From Salinispirillum marinum (GTDB lineage Bacteria; Pseudomonadota; Gammaproteobacteria; Pseudomonadales; Natronospirillaceae): a stretch of 64,000 nt of DNA. Position numbers and translations under genes: made by a program. The stretch lies in the NCBI RefSeq assembly GCF_042651565.1, contig NZ_JBHSDF010000004.1, one strand, 5' to 3'. Below are positions 43,200 through 52,137 of this stretch, in pieces. Under the pieces are notes generated by a model. That model was not told where the DNA came from. It searched no databases and was given only the letters and a program-made list of their open reading frames with translations. The stretch's first letter is position 1. Each line of letters starts with the position of its first letter.

Positions 43200-44237
43200 T
43201 CAGTTAGATTGCAGCAACTGGCGTAAATCAATCACCGCCGCATTGGCGCGGGACAGGTAATTTGCCATTACCAAGGAATGGTTTGCTACCATGCCGAAAC
43301 CGTCTCCATTCAGCACCATAGGTGAACGCAATGGTCGTTGCGTGGCCTCCAGTTCACGAATAATCTGGCGCAGACTGGCCGCAGCATTGCGTTGTTCCAA
43401 CACCGGTGCAAAGTCATGCTCAACGGCTTTTAATAGGTGCACCAAAGCCCAGGCGGAGCCACGCGCTTCATAAAAAATGTCATCGATTTCCAACCACGGC
43501 GTTTCCGAGAAGGATTCCGGGTCCATTCCTACGCCATACACTCGGCCGCCCACACTGTTACTCAACCGTTGTGACAGTGATCCCAGACGGGTCGAAACAT
43601 CGCCCAGCCAGTTTGCCAAACTGTCGGTACGCGGGTGAAATTCGGCCCGCGCATTGCCGGTAACGGTTAAGCGGTTCAGATAGGAATCCAAGGCACGCAA
43701 ACCGCGGCGGTATTCGCCTTCGGCGGACGGTAATATCCAACTGCCGGTATCAAAGTGAAACTGTGGTTCGGCGATGACCAAATCCGGATCTTCAGTCGAT
43801 TGCGACTGCGAGCGGCTCATATCCCGGCGCAGGGCTCGGGCCATATCTCGGGACTGAATGACCACACCCAGCTCCCAATTCGGCATGTTGTCCAGCCAGA
43901 GCCCGGGTGGCATCACATCGTTCATTAGATAACCACCGGGTTTGTCCAACAGTGTTTGCATCAAATGCTCTAGGGTGGCCGCTGTCGTGTATCCCACGGC
44001 CAAAGAATGTCCTTGTGCTTCCGCCCGGTTTTGCGCCTGTGCCATCACATCAAACTGACTGGGGGCACGACTCCACCACATACCAACAATCACCAACACC
44101 ACAAACACCGCACAGCCCAGTATCAGACCTGCCTTTAAGAATCCGCGCCCTTCAGTCATCGTACCGATCCGCTGGAGCAGCGCCTTTACCCAATACCAAG
44201 GATTGACCAGCGAAAGCCATCGACGAAAATTACTCAT
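43200..44237 (-). CDS. DUF2333 family membrane protein
   Basis: A 345-residue DUF2333-family protein of unknown function. One transmembrane helix (about 34-55) is followed by a large domain with the conserved LLDKPGGYLMNDVMPPGLWLDNMPNWE and FHFDTGSWILPSAEGEYRRG. It marks the return to core genome right of the island and is divergent from aroQ. Confidence 0.87.
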   Translation of the reverse strand: MSNFRRWLSLVNPWYWVKALLQRIGTMTEGRGFLKAGLILGCAVFVVLVIVGMWWSRAPSQFDVMAQAQNRAEAQGHSLAVGYTTAATLEHLMQTLLDKPGGYLMNDVMPPGLWLDNMPNWELGVVIQSRDMARALRRDMSRSQSQSTEDPDLVIAEPQFHFDTGSWILPSAEGEYRRGLRALDSYLNRLTVTGNARAEFHPRTDSLANWLGDVSTRLGSLSQRLSNSVGGRVYGVGMDPESFSETPWLEIDDIFYEARGSAWALVHLLKAVEHDFAPVLEQRNAAASLRQIIRELEATQRPLRSPMVLNGDGFGMVANHSLVMANYLSRANAAVIDLRQLLQSN

Positions 44238-44400
44238 TTAGGTTTCCTCCCAAATTTTTTATACACGATACGCGCCCCGGTGGAAATTCGCCAGTCGAGA
44301 GAGGCAGGAAAGCCCTTTCGTTTCTGCGACATTCTCTATTATTTCTGTGCAATTCGTCGGGTTTTTGAGTTTTTTTCATAACAAAAATCACCTCGAACCG

Positions 44401-44429
44401 TTGACCCATAACCTAACACACAATATTGT
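44401..44429 (+). promoter_or_regulatory. Candidate promoter of aroQ-accB-accC
   Basis: TTGACC (44401-44406), 17 bases, TATTGT (44424-44429), about 45 bases before the aroQ ATG. The remainder of the 237-base divergent gap holds nothing else recognised. Confidence 0.55.
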
Positions 44430-44474
44430 CTACCCGTTCGATGACGATCACTGCAACTTTCGGCTTTTTTACCT

Positions 44475-44906
44475 ATGCCTCACATCGCTGTGTTACATGG
44501 GCCCAATCTTAATATGCTGGGCACCCGCGAACCTACCGTTTATGGTCATGAGACTTTAGACGACATCAATACTTCACTACTGACCTTGGGTCAGGCACTC
44601 AATGTGGAAGTCAGTTGCCTACAAAGTAACGCCGAGCATGTGCTGATTGACCATATTCACAGCCTGCGCGGGCATTGCAGTGCGGTGATCATTAATCCGG
44701 CTGCATATACGCACACCAGTGTCGCCATTCGTGACGCACTGGCGGCCGCAGAGCTGCCGTTTGTGGAAGTTCACCTATCGAACGTGCACCAACGTGAGGC
44801 GTTTCGCCATCACAGTTATTTTTCTGACCTCGCGCTGGCCGTTATATGCGGTATGGGCAGCGAGGGGTATCGCGCCGCGTTGCGTTTTCTTAGCCAAAAA
44901 TTTTAA
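44475..44906 (+). CDS. aroQ: Type II 3-dehydroquinate dehydratase
   Basis: A 143-residue shikimate-pathway enzyme converting 3-dehydroquinate to 3-dehydroshikimate. LHGPNLNMLGTREPTVYG at the N-terminus, INPAAYTHTSVAIRDAL and EVHLSNVHQREAFRHHSY are diagnostic. It precedes accB by 26 bases, a gene order seen in many gammaproteobacteria. No strong ribosome binding site is visible. Confidence 0.96.
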   Translation: MPHIAVLHGPNLNMLGTREPTVYGHETLDDINTSLLTLGQALNVEVSCLQSNAEHVLIDHIHSLRGHCSAVIINPAAYTHTSVAIRDALAAAELPFVEVHLSNVHQREAFRHHSYFSDLALAVICGMGSEGYRAALRFLSQKF

Positions 44907-44932
44907 CCTTACTAGACCAACAGGATCACCCA

Positions 44933-45403
44933 ATGGATATTCGCAAAGTAAAAAAACTGATTGAGCTGCTGGAAGAATCTGGCATCGATGAAATCGAGAT
45001 TACCGAAGGTGAGGAGTCAATCCGCATCAGTCGCGCATCCAGATCCTTGCCGCAACCACAACACTATATGGCAGCGCCTATGCAGCACATGCCTGCGCCG
45101 GCTCCTGCACCGGCAGCACCAGCAGCCCCGGCCCCAGCCGCACCGTCTGATGAGCCCGCGGCGTTAACCGGACACGTTGTCCGTTCACCCATGGTCGGCA
45201 CCTTCTATCGTGCCGCCTCACCGACGTCAGCCTCATTTGCTGAAGTCGGTCAAAAGGTGAAAAAAGGCGATACGCTGTGCATCGTCGAAGCCATGAAGAT
45301 GATGAACCAAATCGAATGTGACAAAGATGGCACCGTCGGTGAAATATTGGTCGAAAACGGTCAACCCGTAGAATTCGATCAACCCTTGTTCACAATCGTT
45401 TAA
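44933..45403 (+). CDS. accB: Biotin carboxyl carrier protein of acetyl-CoA carboxylase
   Basis: A 156-residue carrier for fatty-acid synthesis. An N-terminal helical part (MDIRKVKKLIELLEESGIDE), an Ala-Pro linker (about 50-72) and a C-terminal biotinyl domain with the biotinylated lysine K122 in EAMKMMN are all present. accC starts 12 bases after the stop. Confidence 0.97.
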   Translation: MDIRKVKKLIELLEESGIDEIEITEGEESIRISRASRSLPQPQHYMAAPMQHMPAPAPAPAAPAAPAPAAPSDEPAALTGHVVRSPMVGTFYRAASPTSASFAEVGQKVKKGDTLCIVEAMKMMNQIECDKDGTVGEILVENGQPVEFDQPLFTIV

Positions 45404-45415
45404 TTGGGTGACCTG

Positions 45416-46756
45416 ATGTTGGAAAAAGTACTCATTGCAAACCGTGGTGAAATCGCTTTGCGGATAATGCGCGCTTGCAAAGAGCTGGGCATCAAGACCG
45501 TTGCGGTGCACTCTCAGGTTGATCGTGACCTGAAACACGTGAAATTGGCCGATGAAACGGTCTGTATCGGCCCTAACCCGAGCTCAGCCAGTTATTTGAA
45601 CATCCCGGCCCTGATTGCGGCTGCAGAGGTCACCGGCGCTGTGGGTATCCATCCCGGCTATGGTTTTCTGGCCGAAAATGCCGACTTCTGTGAGCAGGTT
45701 GAGCGCAGTGGTTTTACCTTCATTGGCCCAACCGCCGATGTTATTCGCCTGATGGGGGACAAAGTCTCTGCCATTCGCGCCATGATCAAAACCGGCGTTC
45801 CTACAGTGCCGGGCTCTGGTGGCCCGCTCGGCGAAGACGACGCCAAGAATATTGAAATTGGTCGTCAAGTCGGCTATCCCGTGATCATCAAAGCCGCCGC
45901 CGGTGGCGGTGGCCGCGGTATGCGTGTAGTACACAGTGAAGCAAGCTTGCTGAGCTCTATATCCATTACCAAATCAGAAGCCGCTGCGGCCTTTGGTGAC
46001 GGTACGGTATATATGGAGAAGTTCCTGGTTAACCCCCGGCACGTGGAAGTTCAGGTGTTATCTGACGGCCAAGGCAATGCCATTCACCTGTACGACCGTG
46101 ACTGCTCGCTGCAGCGCCGACACCAAAAAGTGTTGGAAGAAGCGCCGGCGCCAGGCATTGACCCGGCAGCGCGGGCTGAAGTTCTGGCGGCCTGTGTACG
46201 TGCATGTGTAGAGATCGGCTATCGCGGTGCGGGTACTTTCGAATTCCTGTATGAAGATGGTCGGTATTATTTCATTGAAATGAACACCCGCGTACAGGTT
46301 GAACACCCGGTTTCCGAGATGGTGACGGGCGTCGACATCATAAAGGAACAATTACGGATTGCTTCTGGCTTGCCGTTGTCGGTTAAGCAAGAAGACATCC
46401 AATTGCGCGGTCATGCGTTCGAATGCCGGATCAATGCGGAAGACAGCAAAACCTTCATGCCGAGCCCCGGCACCATTACGCAATTCCACTCACCGGGTGG
46501 CTACGGTGTACGCTGGGATTCGCACATTTATGATGGTTACCGCATTCCGCCTTATTACGACTCCATGATTGGCAAGCTGATCACACACGGTGAAACACGT
46601 GAAGCGGCTTTGTCAAAAATGCGCGTAGCGTTGGATGAGTTAGTCATTGAAGGCATCAAAACCAACGTGGACTTACAGAAAATGCTGGTACGCGATGAAG
46701 GCTTCAAAGCGGGTGGGGTAAATATTCACTACCTCGAAGGCAAGCTGATCAAATAA
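45416..46756 (+). CDS. accC: Biotin carboxylase of acetyl-CoA carboxylase
   Basis: A 446-residue ATP-grasp enzyme that carboxylates biotin on AccB. IANRGEIALRI, GIHPGYGFLAEN, the glycine-rich AAAGGGGRGMR loop, and EMNTRVQVEHPVSEMVTG are standard. ATG at 45416 (MLEKVLIANRG) is the family start; TTG at 45404 would add four residues. A terminator follows at 46766. Confidence 0.97.
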   Translation: MLEKVLIANRGEIALRIMRACKELGIKTVAVHSQVDRDLKHVKLADETVCIGPNPSSASYLNIPALIAAAEVTGAVGIHPGYGFLAENADFCEQVERSGFTFIGPTADVIRLMGDKVSAIRAMIKTGVPTVPGSGGPLGEDDAKNIEIGRQVGYPVIIKAAAGGGGRGMRVVHSEASLLSSISITKSEAAAAFGDGTVYMEKFLVNPRHVEVQVLSDGQGNAIHLYDRDCSLQRRHQKVLEEAPAPGIDPAARAEVLAACVRACVEIGYRGAGTFEFLYEDGRYYFIEMNTRVQVEHPVSEMVTGVDIIKEQLRIASGLPLSVKQEDIQLRGHAFECRINAEDSKTFMPSPGTITQFHSPGGYGVRWDSHIYDGYRIPPYYDSMIGKLITHGETREAALSKMRVALDELVIEGIKTNVDLQKMLVRDEGFKAGGVNIHYLEGKLIK

Positions 46757-46765
46757 CGTTACAGC

Positions 46766-46840
46766 GGACGAAAACGCATTGCCTCCCATGTCCTTTTCGA
46801 AGGAATTTGGGGGTCAGTGCGTTTTTTCGTTAGATCGTCC
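46766..46840 (+). terminator. Terminator after accC
   Basis: A long imperfect hairpin: outer GGACG/CGTCC, then GAAAACGCA against TGCGTTTTTTC, with an inner CCTT-TTCG-AAGG. The T-run is part of the descending arm. It ends the aroQ-accB-accC unit about 70 bases before prmA. Confidence 0.7.
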
Positions 46841-46910
46841 GCCACCACCCAACTCAAGGCTACGTGGTTGAACGCAAGCATCCAACCCGGAATGACAACA
46901 TAGGACTCGC

Positions 46911-47804
46911 ATGAACTGGCTTAAAATTCAACTCCACGACATTGCCCGAGAACACGCCGAAGCGTACGAAGATGTTCTATTGGCCCTAGGAGCACAAGCT
47001 GTAACCTTTGAAGATGCCGCCGATGACCCTATTTTTGAACCCGAGTTAGGGACCACGCCACTCTGGTTGCATTCTCGTTTAACCGCCTTATTCCCGGCCG
47101 ATACGGATGCCGACCTGATTCGGGTGGCCTGCCAAAGTGAACTCGCCGAGCAGGGCATTCCCCTGCCGCATTGGACCAGTGACCTGCTGGAAGACAAAGA
47201 CTGGATTCGGGCCTGGATGGACAGCTACCATCCCATTCAATTTGGTACGCGGCTGTGGATTTGTCCGAGCTGGCATACCCCACCTCAGCCCGAAGCCGTC
47301 AATTTGATGCTGGACCCTGGCCTTGCTTTTGGCACCGGAACCCATCAAACCACAGCACTTTGCATGCGCTGGCTGGACAGTCTGGACCTGAGCGATAAAA
47401 CCATTGTGGACTATGGCTGCGGCTCCGGCATTCTGGGTTTGGCCGGTTTGCTGTTGGGTGCCCGCACCATGTTGGGGATTGATATCGATCCGCAAGCCTT
47501 ATTGGCCACGCGACAAAATGCTGAACGTAATCAAATCAGCCCCGACCGCTACGCCGTTTGCCTGCCCGCTGACGCACCCACGCACGCCGCTGATGTGGTG
47601 GTGGCAAACATATTGGCCGGGCCGCTGATCGAATTACGTGACGCTATTTTGTCGTATGTCACCCCTAACGGTTGGCTGGCCTTATCGGGCATTATTCGCC
47701 CGCAAGTAGAGGATGTGGCTGCCGCCTACCGACCGTTTTTGCGCAACATGGACATTACTTACGACGAAGACTGGGCTAGAATCACGGGCCAACGCATTGC
47801 CTAA
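46911..47804 (+). CDS. prmA: Ribosomal protein L11 methyltransferase
   Basis: A 297-residue SAM-dependent enzyme that trimethylates residues of ribosomal protein L11. The N-terminal substrate-recognition domain is followed by the SAM site DYGCGSGILGLAGLLLGA, the acidic LGIDIDPQAL and the catalytic-type VVANILAGPLIEL. TAGGAC precedes the ATG. It stands in the conserved run leading to purD. Confidence 0.95.
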   Translation: MNWLKIQLHDIAREHAEAYEDVLLALGAQAVTFEDAADDPIFEPELGTTPLWLHSRLTALFPADTDADLIRVACQSELAEQGIPLPHWTSDLLEDKDWIRAWMDSYHPIQFGTRLWICPSWHTPPQPEAVNLMLDPGLAFGTGTHQTTALCMRWLDSLDLSDKTIVDYGCGSGILGLAGLLLGARTMLGIDIDPQALLATRQNAERNQISPDRYAVCLPADAPTHAADVVVANILAGPLIELRDAILSYVTPNGWLALSGIIRPQVEDVAAAYRPFLRNMDITYDEDWARITGQRIA

Positions 47805-47843
47805 TCGCGTTGACTCAGGGAACAACATGGAATTGCTGTCTAG

Positions 47844-49097
47844 ATGACCACATCGCACATCACACAATGCCCGCATTGTCGCACCGCTTTTCGTGTGTCC
47901 GACGAACAACTGGGTGTAGCAAAGGGAGCCGTGCGCTGTGGTAGCTGCTTAAAGGTGTTTCGGGCCGATGAACACTTCCGCGACAACACCCCCATACCGC
48001 CGATGCGAGCAACGGAAGAACCGATCGCAAAGCCAGCGCCGAAAGCCGCACCTGCGCAGCCCATAGCACAAAGGTCGCCTACAACCAGCGCAGCCACCCA
48101 AGCCGTCGATAGCCTGCCAAAGGACCCGGCGTGGGACGTAGGCAGTGAGTTTGATGCCGATGATGATGATTTTCTTTTTTCCGAAGATGACCCATCCGCC
48201 GACGATGGCGACCTCATCTTCATGGATGACGACCAGGACCTAGATGACGACTTGGATGCGGGCGACAACGACCTCGAGTTCAGTGACTCTTTTCTGGCAT
48301 TGGACGACAGTGCAGCATCCGAAAAGGACAGCACCAAGGGGCAGAAATCGGCGCCTGCTATGGGTCGGCCAGAACAACTCGACGCGGATGAAGACGCCTG
48401 GTCACGCAACCTCTTGGCGGAGAAAGCGGCCGTTGAATCGGCGCCTGCGAAACGAAGCGCTCCCAAGGCCAAAGCCATCAAGCCACTGAATGACTTGTCC
48501 TTTAGTTTAGATACCGAGGAAGACAACCTCGATAGCACGCCCGACAACCCTGCAAAGGCATCCAATCAACGTTCAATGTTTGCCCACCATGATCTGGATG
48601 AAATGGTTGAGCGCATGGAGCAACCGCGTTCGGCGACCGGGTTATGGACTCTAGCGGCGGTGTTTATGCTGATCGTTTTCGCGGGTCAGATACTTTGGTG
48701 GCAGCGTGCGCAGCTGTCGCAAAACGCCACGTTAAGCCCGGTTTATGCGCAACTTTGCCAATATGTGGCCTGTAACCTTGCCGAACCCGTGCCCGATGCC
48801 ACCGCGCTGCGACCCATCAGTTCTGTATTACGCGAAATGCCGAACCAACGCATGCGCTTAGACGCTGTATTGATTAATCGCGGTACACGCCCCCTCCCCT
48901 TCCCCAATGTGCTTCTGGCCATTACTGATGCGCAAGGCGATGTCGTAGCGGATGGCTTGTTCTCCCCCGCCGACTATATTTCTGGCGACTTTCGCCCCGA
49001 GGACTTGGTACCGCCGGGACAACCTATCAGCATCAGCATCAACACCAATCGCCCGGTTGACAACCTCGATAATTTTCGTCTGACCTTCCAATATTAA
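47844..49097 (+). CDS. Zinc-ribbon and DUF3426 membrane protein
   Basis: A 417-residue protein with an N-terminal MJ0042-type zinc ribbon (C9, C12, C32, C35), a long acidic low-complexity middle (about 95-160, many Asp), one transmembrane helix (about 265-285) and a C-terminal DUF3426 domain (LREMPNQRMRLDAVLINRGTRPLPFPNVLLAITD). The same architecture stands at this place in Pseudomonas, between prmA and dusB. Function unknown. Confidence 0.85.
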   Translation: MTTSHITQCPHCRTAFRVSDEQLGVAKGAVRCGSCLKVFRADEHFRDNTPIPPMRATEEPIAKPAPKAAPAQPIAQRSPTTSAATQAVDSLPKDPAWDVGSEFDADDDDFLFSEDDPSADDGDLIFMDDDQDLDDDLDAGDNDLEFSDSFLALDDSAASEKDSTKGQKSAPAMGRPEQLDADEDAWSRNLLAEKAAVESAPAKRSAPKAKAIKPLNDLSFSLDTEEDNLDSTPDNPAKASNQRSMFAHHDLDEMVERMEQPRSATGLWTLAAVFMLIVFAGQILWWQRAQLSQNATLSPVYAQLCQYVACNLAEPVPDATALRPISSVLREMPNQRMRLDAVLINRGTRPLPFPNVLLAITDAQGDVVADGLFSPADYISGDFRPEDLVPPGQPISISINTNRPVDNLDNFRLTFQY

Positions 49098-49199
49098 GCC
49101 GACCCCTAAAAAGGGGGCTTCAGAGGTTCCCTAACGGGGCCTGAATCAGTATCATACGCCGCCCTTGCTGGACACAAACTGATCAACTTTGGATGCGCC

Positions 49200-50192
49200 G
49201 TGAAGATCGGACCCTATCAGATTGACCCGCCCGTGGTGCTTGCACCGATGGCCGGTGTTACCGACCGCCCGTTTCGCCAATTATGCCGTGCGCTGGGGGC
49301 TGGGTTGGCGGTGTCCGAAATGGTGACATCCGATCACAGTTTATGGCACACGCGAAAGTCCCGTTTGCGCATGGACCACCGCAACGAACCCGGCCCGATC
49401 AGTGTGCAAATCGCCGGCAGTGATCCGCAACAGATGGCCGATGCCGCGCGTCTCAATGTGGACCATGGTGCGCAAATCATCGACATCAACATGGGGTGTC
49501 CAGCCAAGAAGGTGTGCAACCGTGCGGCAGGGTCTGCGTTATTGCAGGACGAAGCGCTGGTCGCACGCATTCTAGACGCCGTTGTGGCGGCCGTTGATGT
49601 ACCCGTTACGTTGAAAATTCGCACCGGCTGGAGCATAGAGCACCGCAATGGCGTGCGCATTGCACAATGTGCGGAAGCCGCAGGCATTCAAGCGCTTGCC
49701 GTGCACGGGCGTACGCGGGCATGCCGCTTTAAAGGCCCGGTGGAGTACGACACCATTCGCGCCATTAAGGAACAAGTAGCTATCCCGGTCATCGCCAATG
49801 GCGATATTCAGACGGCAGAACAAGCCCAGGCGGTATTGAACTATACCCATGCGGACGCCGTCATGATTGGTCGCGCGGCTCAAGGAAACCCATGGATTTT
49901 CAGGGAAACCGCGGAATTATTGCGCACCGGTACCGTACAAACACGCGTCACCACCGCGGAACGGAAGGAGACATTATTAGCGCACATGCAGGCCCTGTAT
50001 GATTTTTATGATGAATATCTCGGGGTGCGCATCGCGCGCAAGCACTTAGGTTGGTATCTACATGCCCAGCCGCAAGGTGAAACCGTTCGCCAACGCTTCA
50101 ACACGCTTAATACCGCGATGGATCAACTGCAGTTGATCCATCAGTACTTTGACGATTTACCCGATTTACAGGAACAGATCATAGCAGCATGA
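49200..50192 (+). CDS. dusB: tRNA-dihydrouridine synthase B
   Basis: A 330-residue FMN enzyme reducing uridine to dihydrouridine in tRNA. LAPMAGVTDRPFRQLCR, the catalytic-cysteine motif INMGCPAKKVCNRAAGSALL, and VIANGDIQTAEQA are diagnostic. The start is GTG at 49200. It overlaps fis by ATGA, the dusB-fis arrangement known from E. coli. Confidence 0.95.
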   Translation: MKIGPYQIDPPVVLAPMAGVTDRPFRQLCRALGAGLAVSEMVTSDHSLWHTRKSRLRMDHRNEPGPISVQIAGSDPQQMADAARLNVDHGAQIIDINMGCPAKKVCNRAAGSALLQDEALVARILDAVVAAVDVPVTLKIRTGWSIEHRNGVRIAQCAEAAGIQALAVHGRTRACRFKGPVEYDTIRAIKEQVAIPVIANGDIQTAEQAQAVLNYTHADAVMIGRAAQGNPWIFRETAELLRTGTVQTRVTTAERKETLLAHMQALYDFYDEYLGVRIARKHLGWYLHAQPQGETVRQRFNTLNTAMDQLQLIHQYFDDLPDLQEQIIAA

Positions 50193-50482
50193 ATACGAAT
50201 TCAATTGAGGTCACCATGAAACACTCCGTCGCTGGGCAAGAAACACCAACTGAGTCACAAACCCTTCGCGACAGCGTTGAACAGGCCATGGACAACTATT
50301 TTTCACAGTTAGACGGCCAGGATGTGAGCGATGTTTATCAAATGGTTATGTCGGAAGTCGAAGCGCCTTTGTTGGAAGTGGTGATGCGTTACACCCACGA
50401 CAACCAAACCAAAGCCTCCCAAGTATTGGGTTTAAACCGCGGTACCTTGCGCAAGAAATTAAAACAGTACGGCCTTCTTTAA
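50189..50482 (+). CDS. fis: DNA-binding protein Fis
   Basis: A nucleoid protein of up to 97 residues that bends DNA and activates stable-RNA promoters. The C-terminal helix-turn-helix is TKASQVLGLNRGTLRKKLKQYGLL. ATG at 50189 overlaps the dusB stop (ATGA); ATG at 50216 has GAGGT 5 bases upstream and would give 88 residues, so the shorter form may be the main product. Growth-phase control by the dusB promoter is likely by analogy with E. coli. Confidence 0.94.
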   Translation: MNTNSIEVTMKHSVAGQETPTESQTLRDSVEQAMDNYFSQLDGQDVSDVYQMVMSEVEAPLLEVVMRYTHDNQTKASQVLGLNRGTLRKKLKQYGLL

Positions 50483-50506
50483 ACTCGCACAGCCATAGGA
50501 TTCGTT

Positions 50507-52093
50507 ATGCAAGCCACCGTAGCCATTCAACGCGCCTTGATCAGCGTGTCAGACAAAACCGGGATCGTTGAATTTGCCACTGCGCTCCATCAACGCGGCG
50601 TCGCTCTATTGTCCACCGGCGGCACCTTCAAGTTGCTGCAACAGCATCATTTACCGGTCACTGAGGTGTCCGAACACACCGGTTTTCCGGAAATGATGGA
50701 CGGTCGGGTAAAAACTTTGCACCCCACCATTCATGGCGGGATTCTGGGGCGACGGGGCCAAGATGACGCCATTATGGCTGAACATGGCATTACCCCGATT
50801 GACCTGGTGGTGGTCAACCTGTATCCCTTTGCCGCCACCGTTGCCCGGCCTGACTGTGACCTTCCTATGGCGATTGAAAACATCGATATTGGCGGCCCCA
50901 CCATGGTGCGCAGTGCGGCCAAGAACCATGCGTGGGTTTCTATTGTGGTGAACGTCGATGACTATGATCGTGTATTGGATGAAGTCGACCGCTTAGGTGG
51001 CGTTACGCACAAAACGCGGTTTGATCTGGCGCTCAAAGCGTTTGAACATACCGCTCAGTACGACGGCATGATTGCCAACTACCTGGGTTCCATAGACCAA
51101 ACCGCCGATAAATTGAGCGTTGAGCAACGCGCGGTTTTTCCTCGCACTTTCAACCTGCAATTACACAAAGCGCAAGATATGCGTTACGGCGAAAACCCGC
51201 ACCAGCGCGCTGCGTTTTATATTGACCCCAAACACCCCGAAGCCTCGGTATCTACCGCGCGCCAACTGCAAGGCAAAGCCTTATCGTTCAACAATATTGC
51301 GGATACCGATGCAGCCTTAGAATGTGTAAAAACCCTGGCTGAACCAGCCTGTGTGATCGTTAAGCACGCCAACCCATGTGGCGTGGCGATGGGCAGTGAC
51401 CTCATCGGCGCCTATGACCGGGCCTACAAAACAGACCCGACTTCGGCGTTTGGTGGCATCATTGCTTTTAACCGTGCGTTGGATGCCGTAACCGCACAGG
51501 CCATCATTGACCGCCAGTTTGTGGAAGTGATCATTGCACCGGAAATCAGTGACAGCGCACTGAAAGTCTTGTCGACCAAACCCAACGTTCGGGTATTGGC
51601 TTGCGGACAGTGGAACGAACCAACTGCCGACTGGGATTTCAAGCGCGTCAATGGCGGCTTGCTGATTCAAGACCGCGACTTAGGCATCGTTTCGGAAGAC
51701 ACCCTGAAAGTCGTCACCCAGCGCGAGCCTAGCCCCACCGAAATGCAAGACCTCTTATTTGCATGGAAAGTTGCCAAGTTCGTTAAATCCAACGCCATCG
51801 TCTATGCCCATGAGGGGATGACCGTAGGTGTTGGTGCTGGGCAAATGAGCCGTGTTTACAGCGCCAAAATTGCCGGCATTAAAGCCGCCGATGAACAGCT
51901 GACTATTGCTGGTTCGGTGATGGCTTCCGATGCATTTTTCCCCTTCCGCGATGGCTTGGATCAAGCCGCCGATATGGGCGTAAAAGCAGTGATTCAGCCC
52001 GGCGGCTCGATGCGCGATGATGAGGTCATCGCCGCCGCCGATGAACACGGTATTGCCATGGTGTTTACGGGCATGCGCCACTTCCGTCATTAA
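50507..52093 (+). CDS. purH: Bifunctional AICAR transformylase/IMP cyclohydrolase
   Basis: A 528-residue enzyme for the last two steps of IMP synthesis. The N-terminal IMP-cyclohydrolase domain begins RALISVSDKTGIVEFA with GGTFKLL and GRVKTLHPTIHGGIL; the AICAR transformylase part includes RYGENPHQRAAFY, VKHANPCGVA and SDAFFPFRDGLD. AGGA precedes the ATG. It is followed by purD after 44 bases. Confidence 0.97.
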   Translation: MQATVAIQRALISVSDKTGIVEFATALHQRGVALLSTGGTFKLLQQHHLPVTEVSEHTGFPEMMDGRVKTLHPTIHGGILGRRGQDDAIMAEHGITPIDLVVVNLYPFAATVARPDCDLPMAIENIDIGGPTMVRSAAKNHAWVSIVVNVDDYDRVLDEVDRLGGVTHKTRFDLALKAFEHTAQYDGMIANYLGSIDQTADKLSVEQRAVFPRTFNLQLHKAQDMRYGENPHQRAAFYIDPKHPEASVSTARQLQGKALSFNNIADTDAALECVKTLAEPACVIVKHANPCGVAMGSDLIGAYDRAYKTDPTSAFGGIIAFNRALDAVTAQAIIDRQFVEVIIAPEISDSALKVLSTKPNVRVLACGQWNEPTADWDFKRVNGGLLIQDRDLGIVSEDTLKVVTQREPSPTEMQDLLFAWKVAKFVKSNAIVYAHEGMTVGVGAGQMSRVYSAKIAGIKAADEQLTIAGSVMASDAFFPFRDGLDQAADMGVKAVIQPGGSMRDDEVIAAADEHGIAMVFTGMRHFRH

Positions 52094-52137
52094 TTGATGT
52101 GCGGCACCAAGCCGCACCGCAGCAATAGGATCACGCA

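Noticed and set aside
47840..48565. 241-residue Ser-rich open frame antisense to the DUF3426 gene
   Set aside because: The serine runs are the reverse complement of the Asp-rich tract of the real gene.
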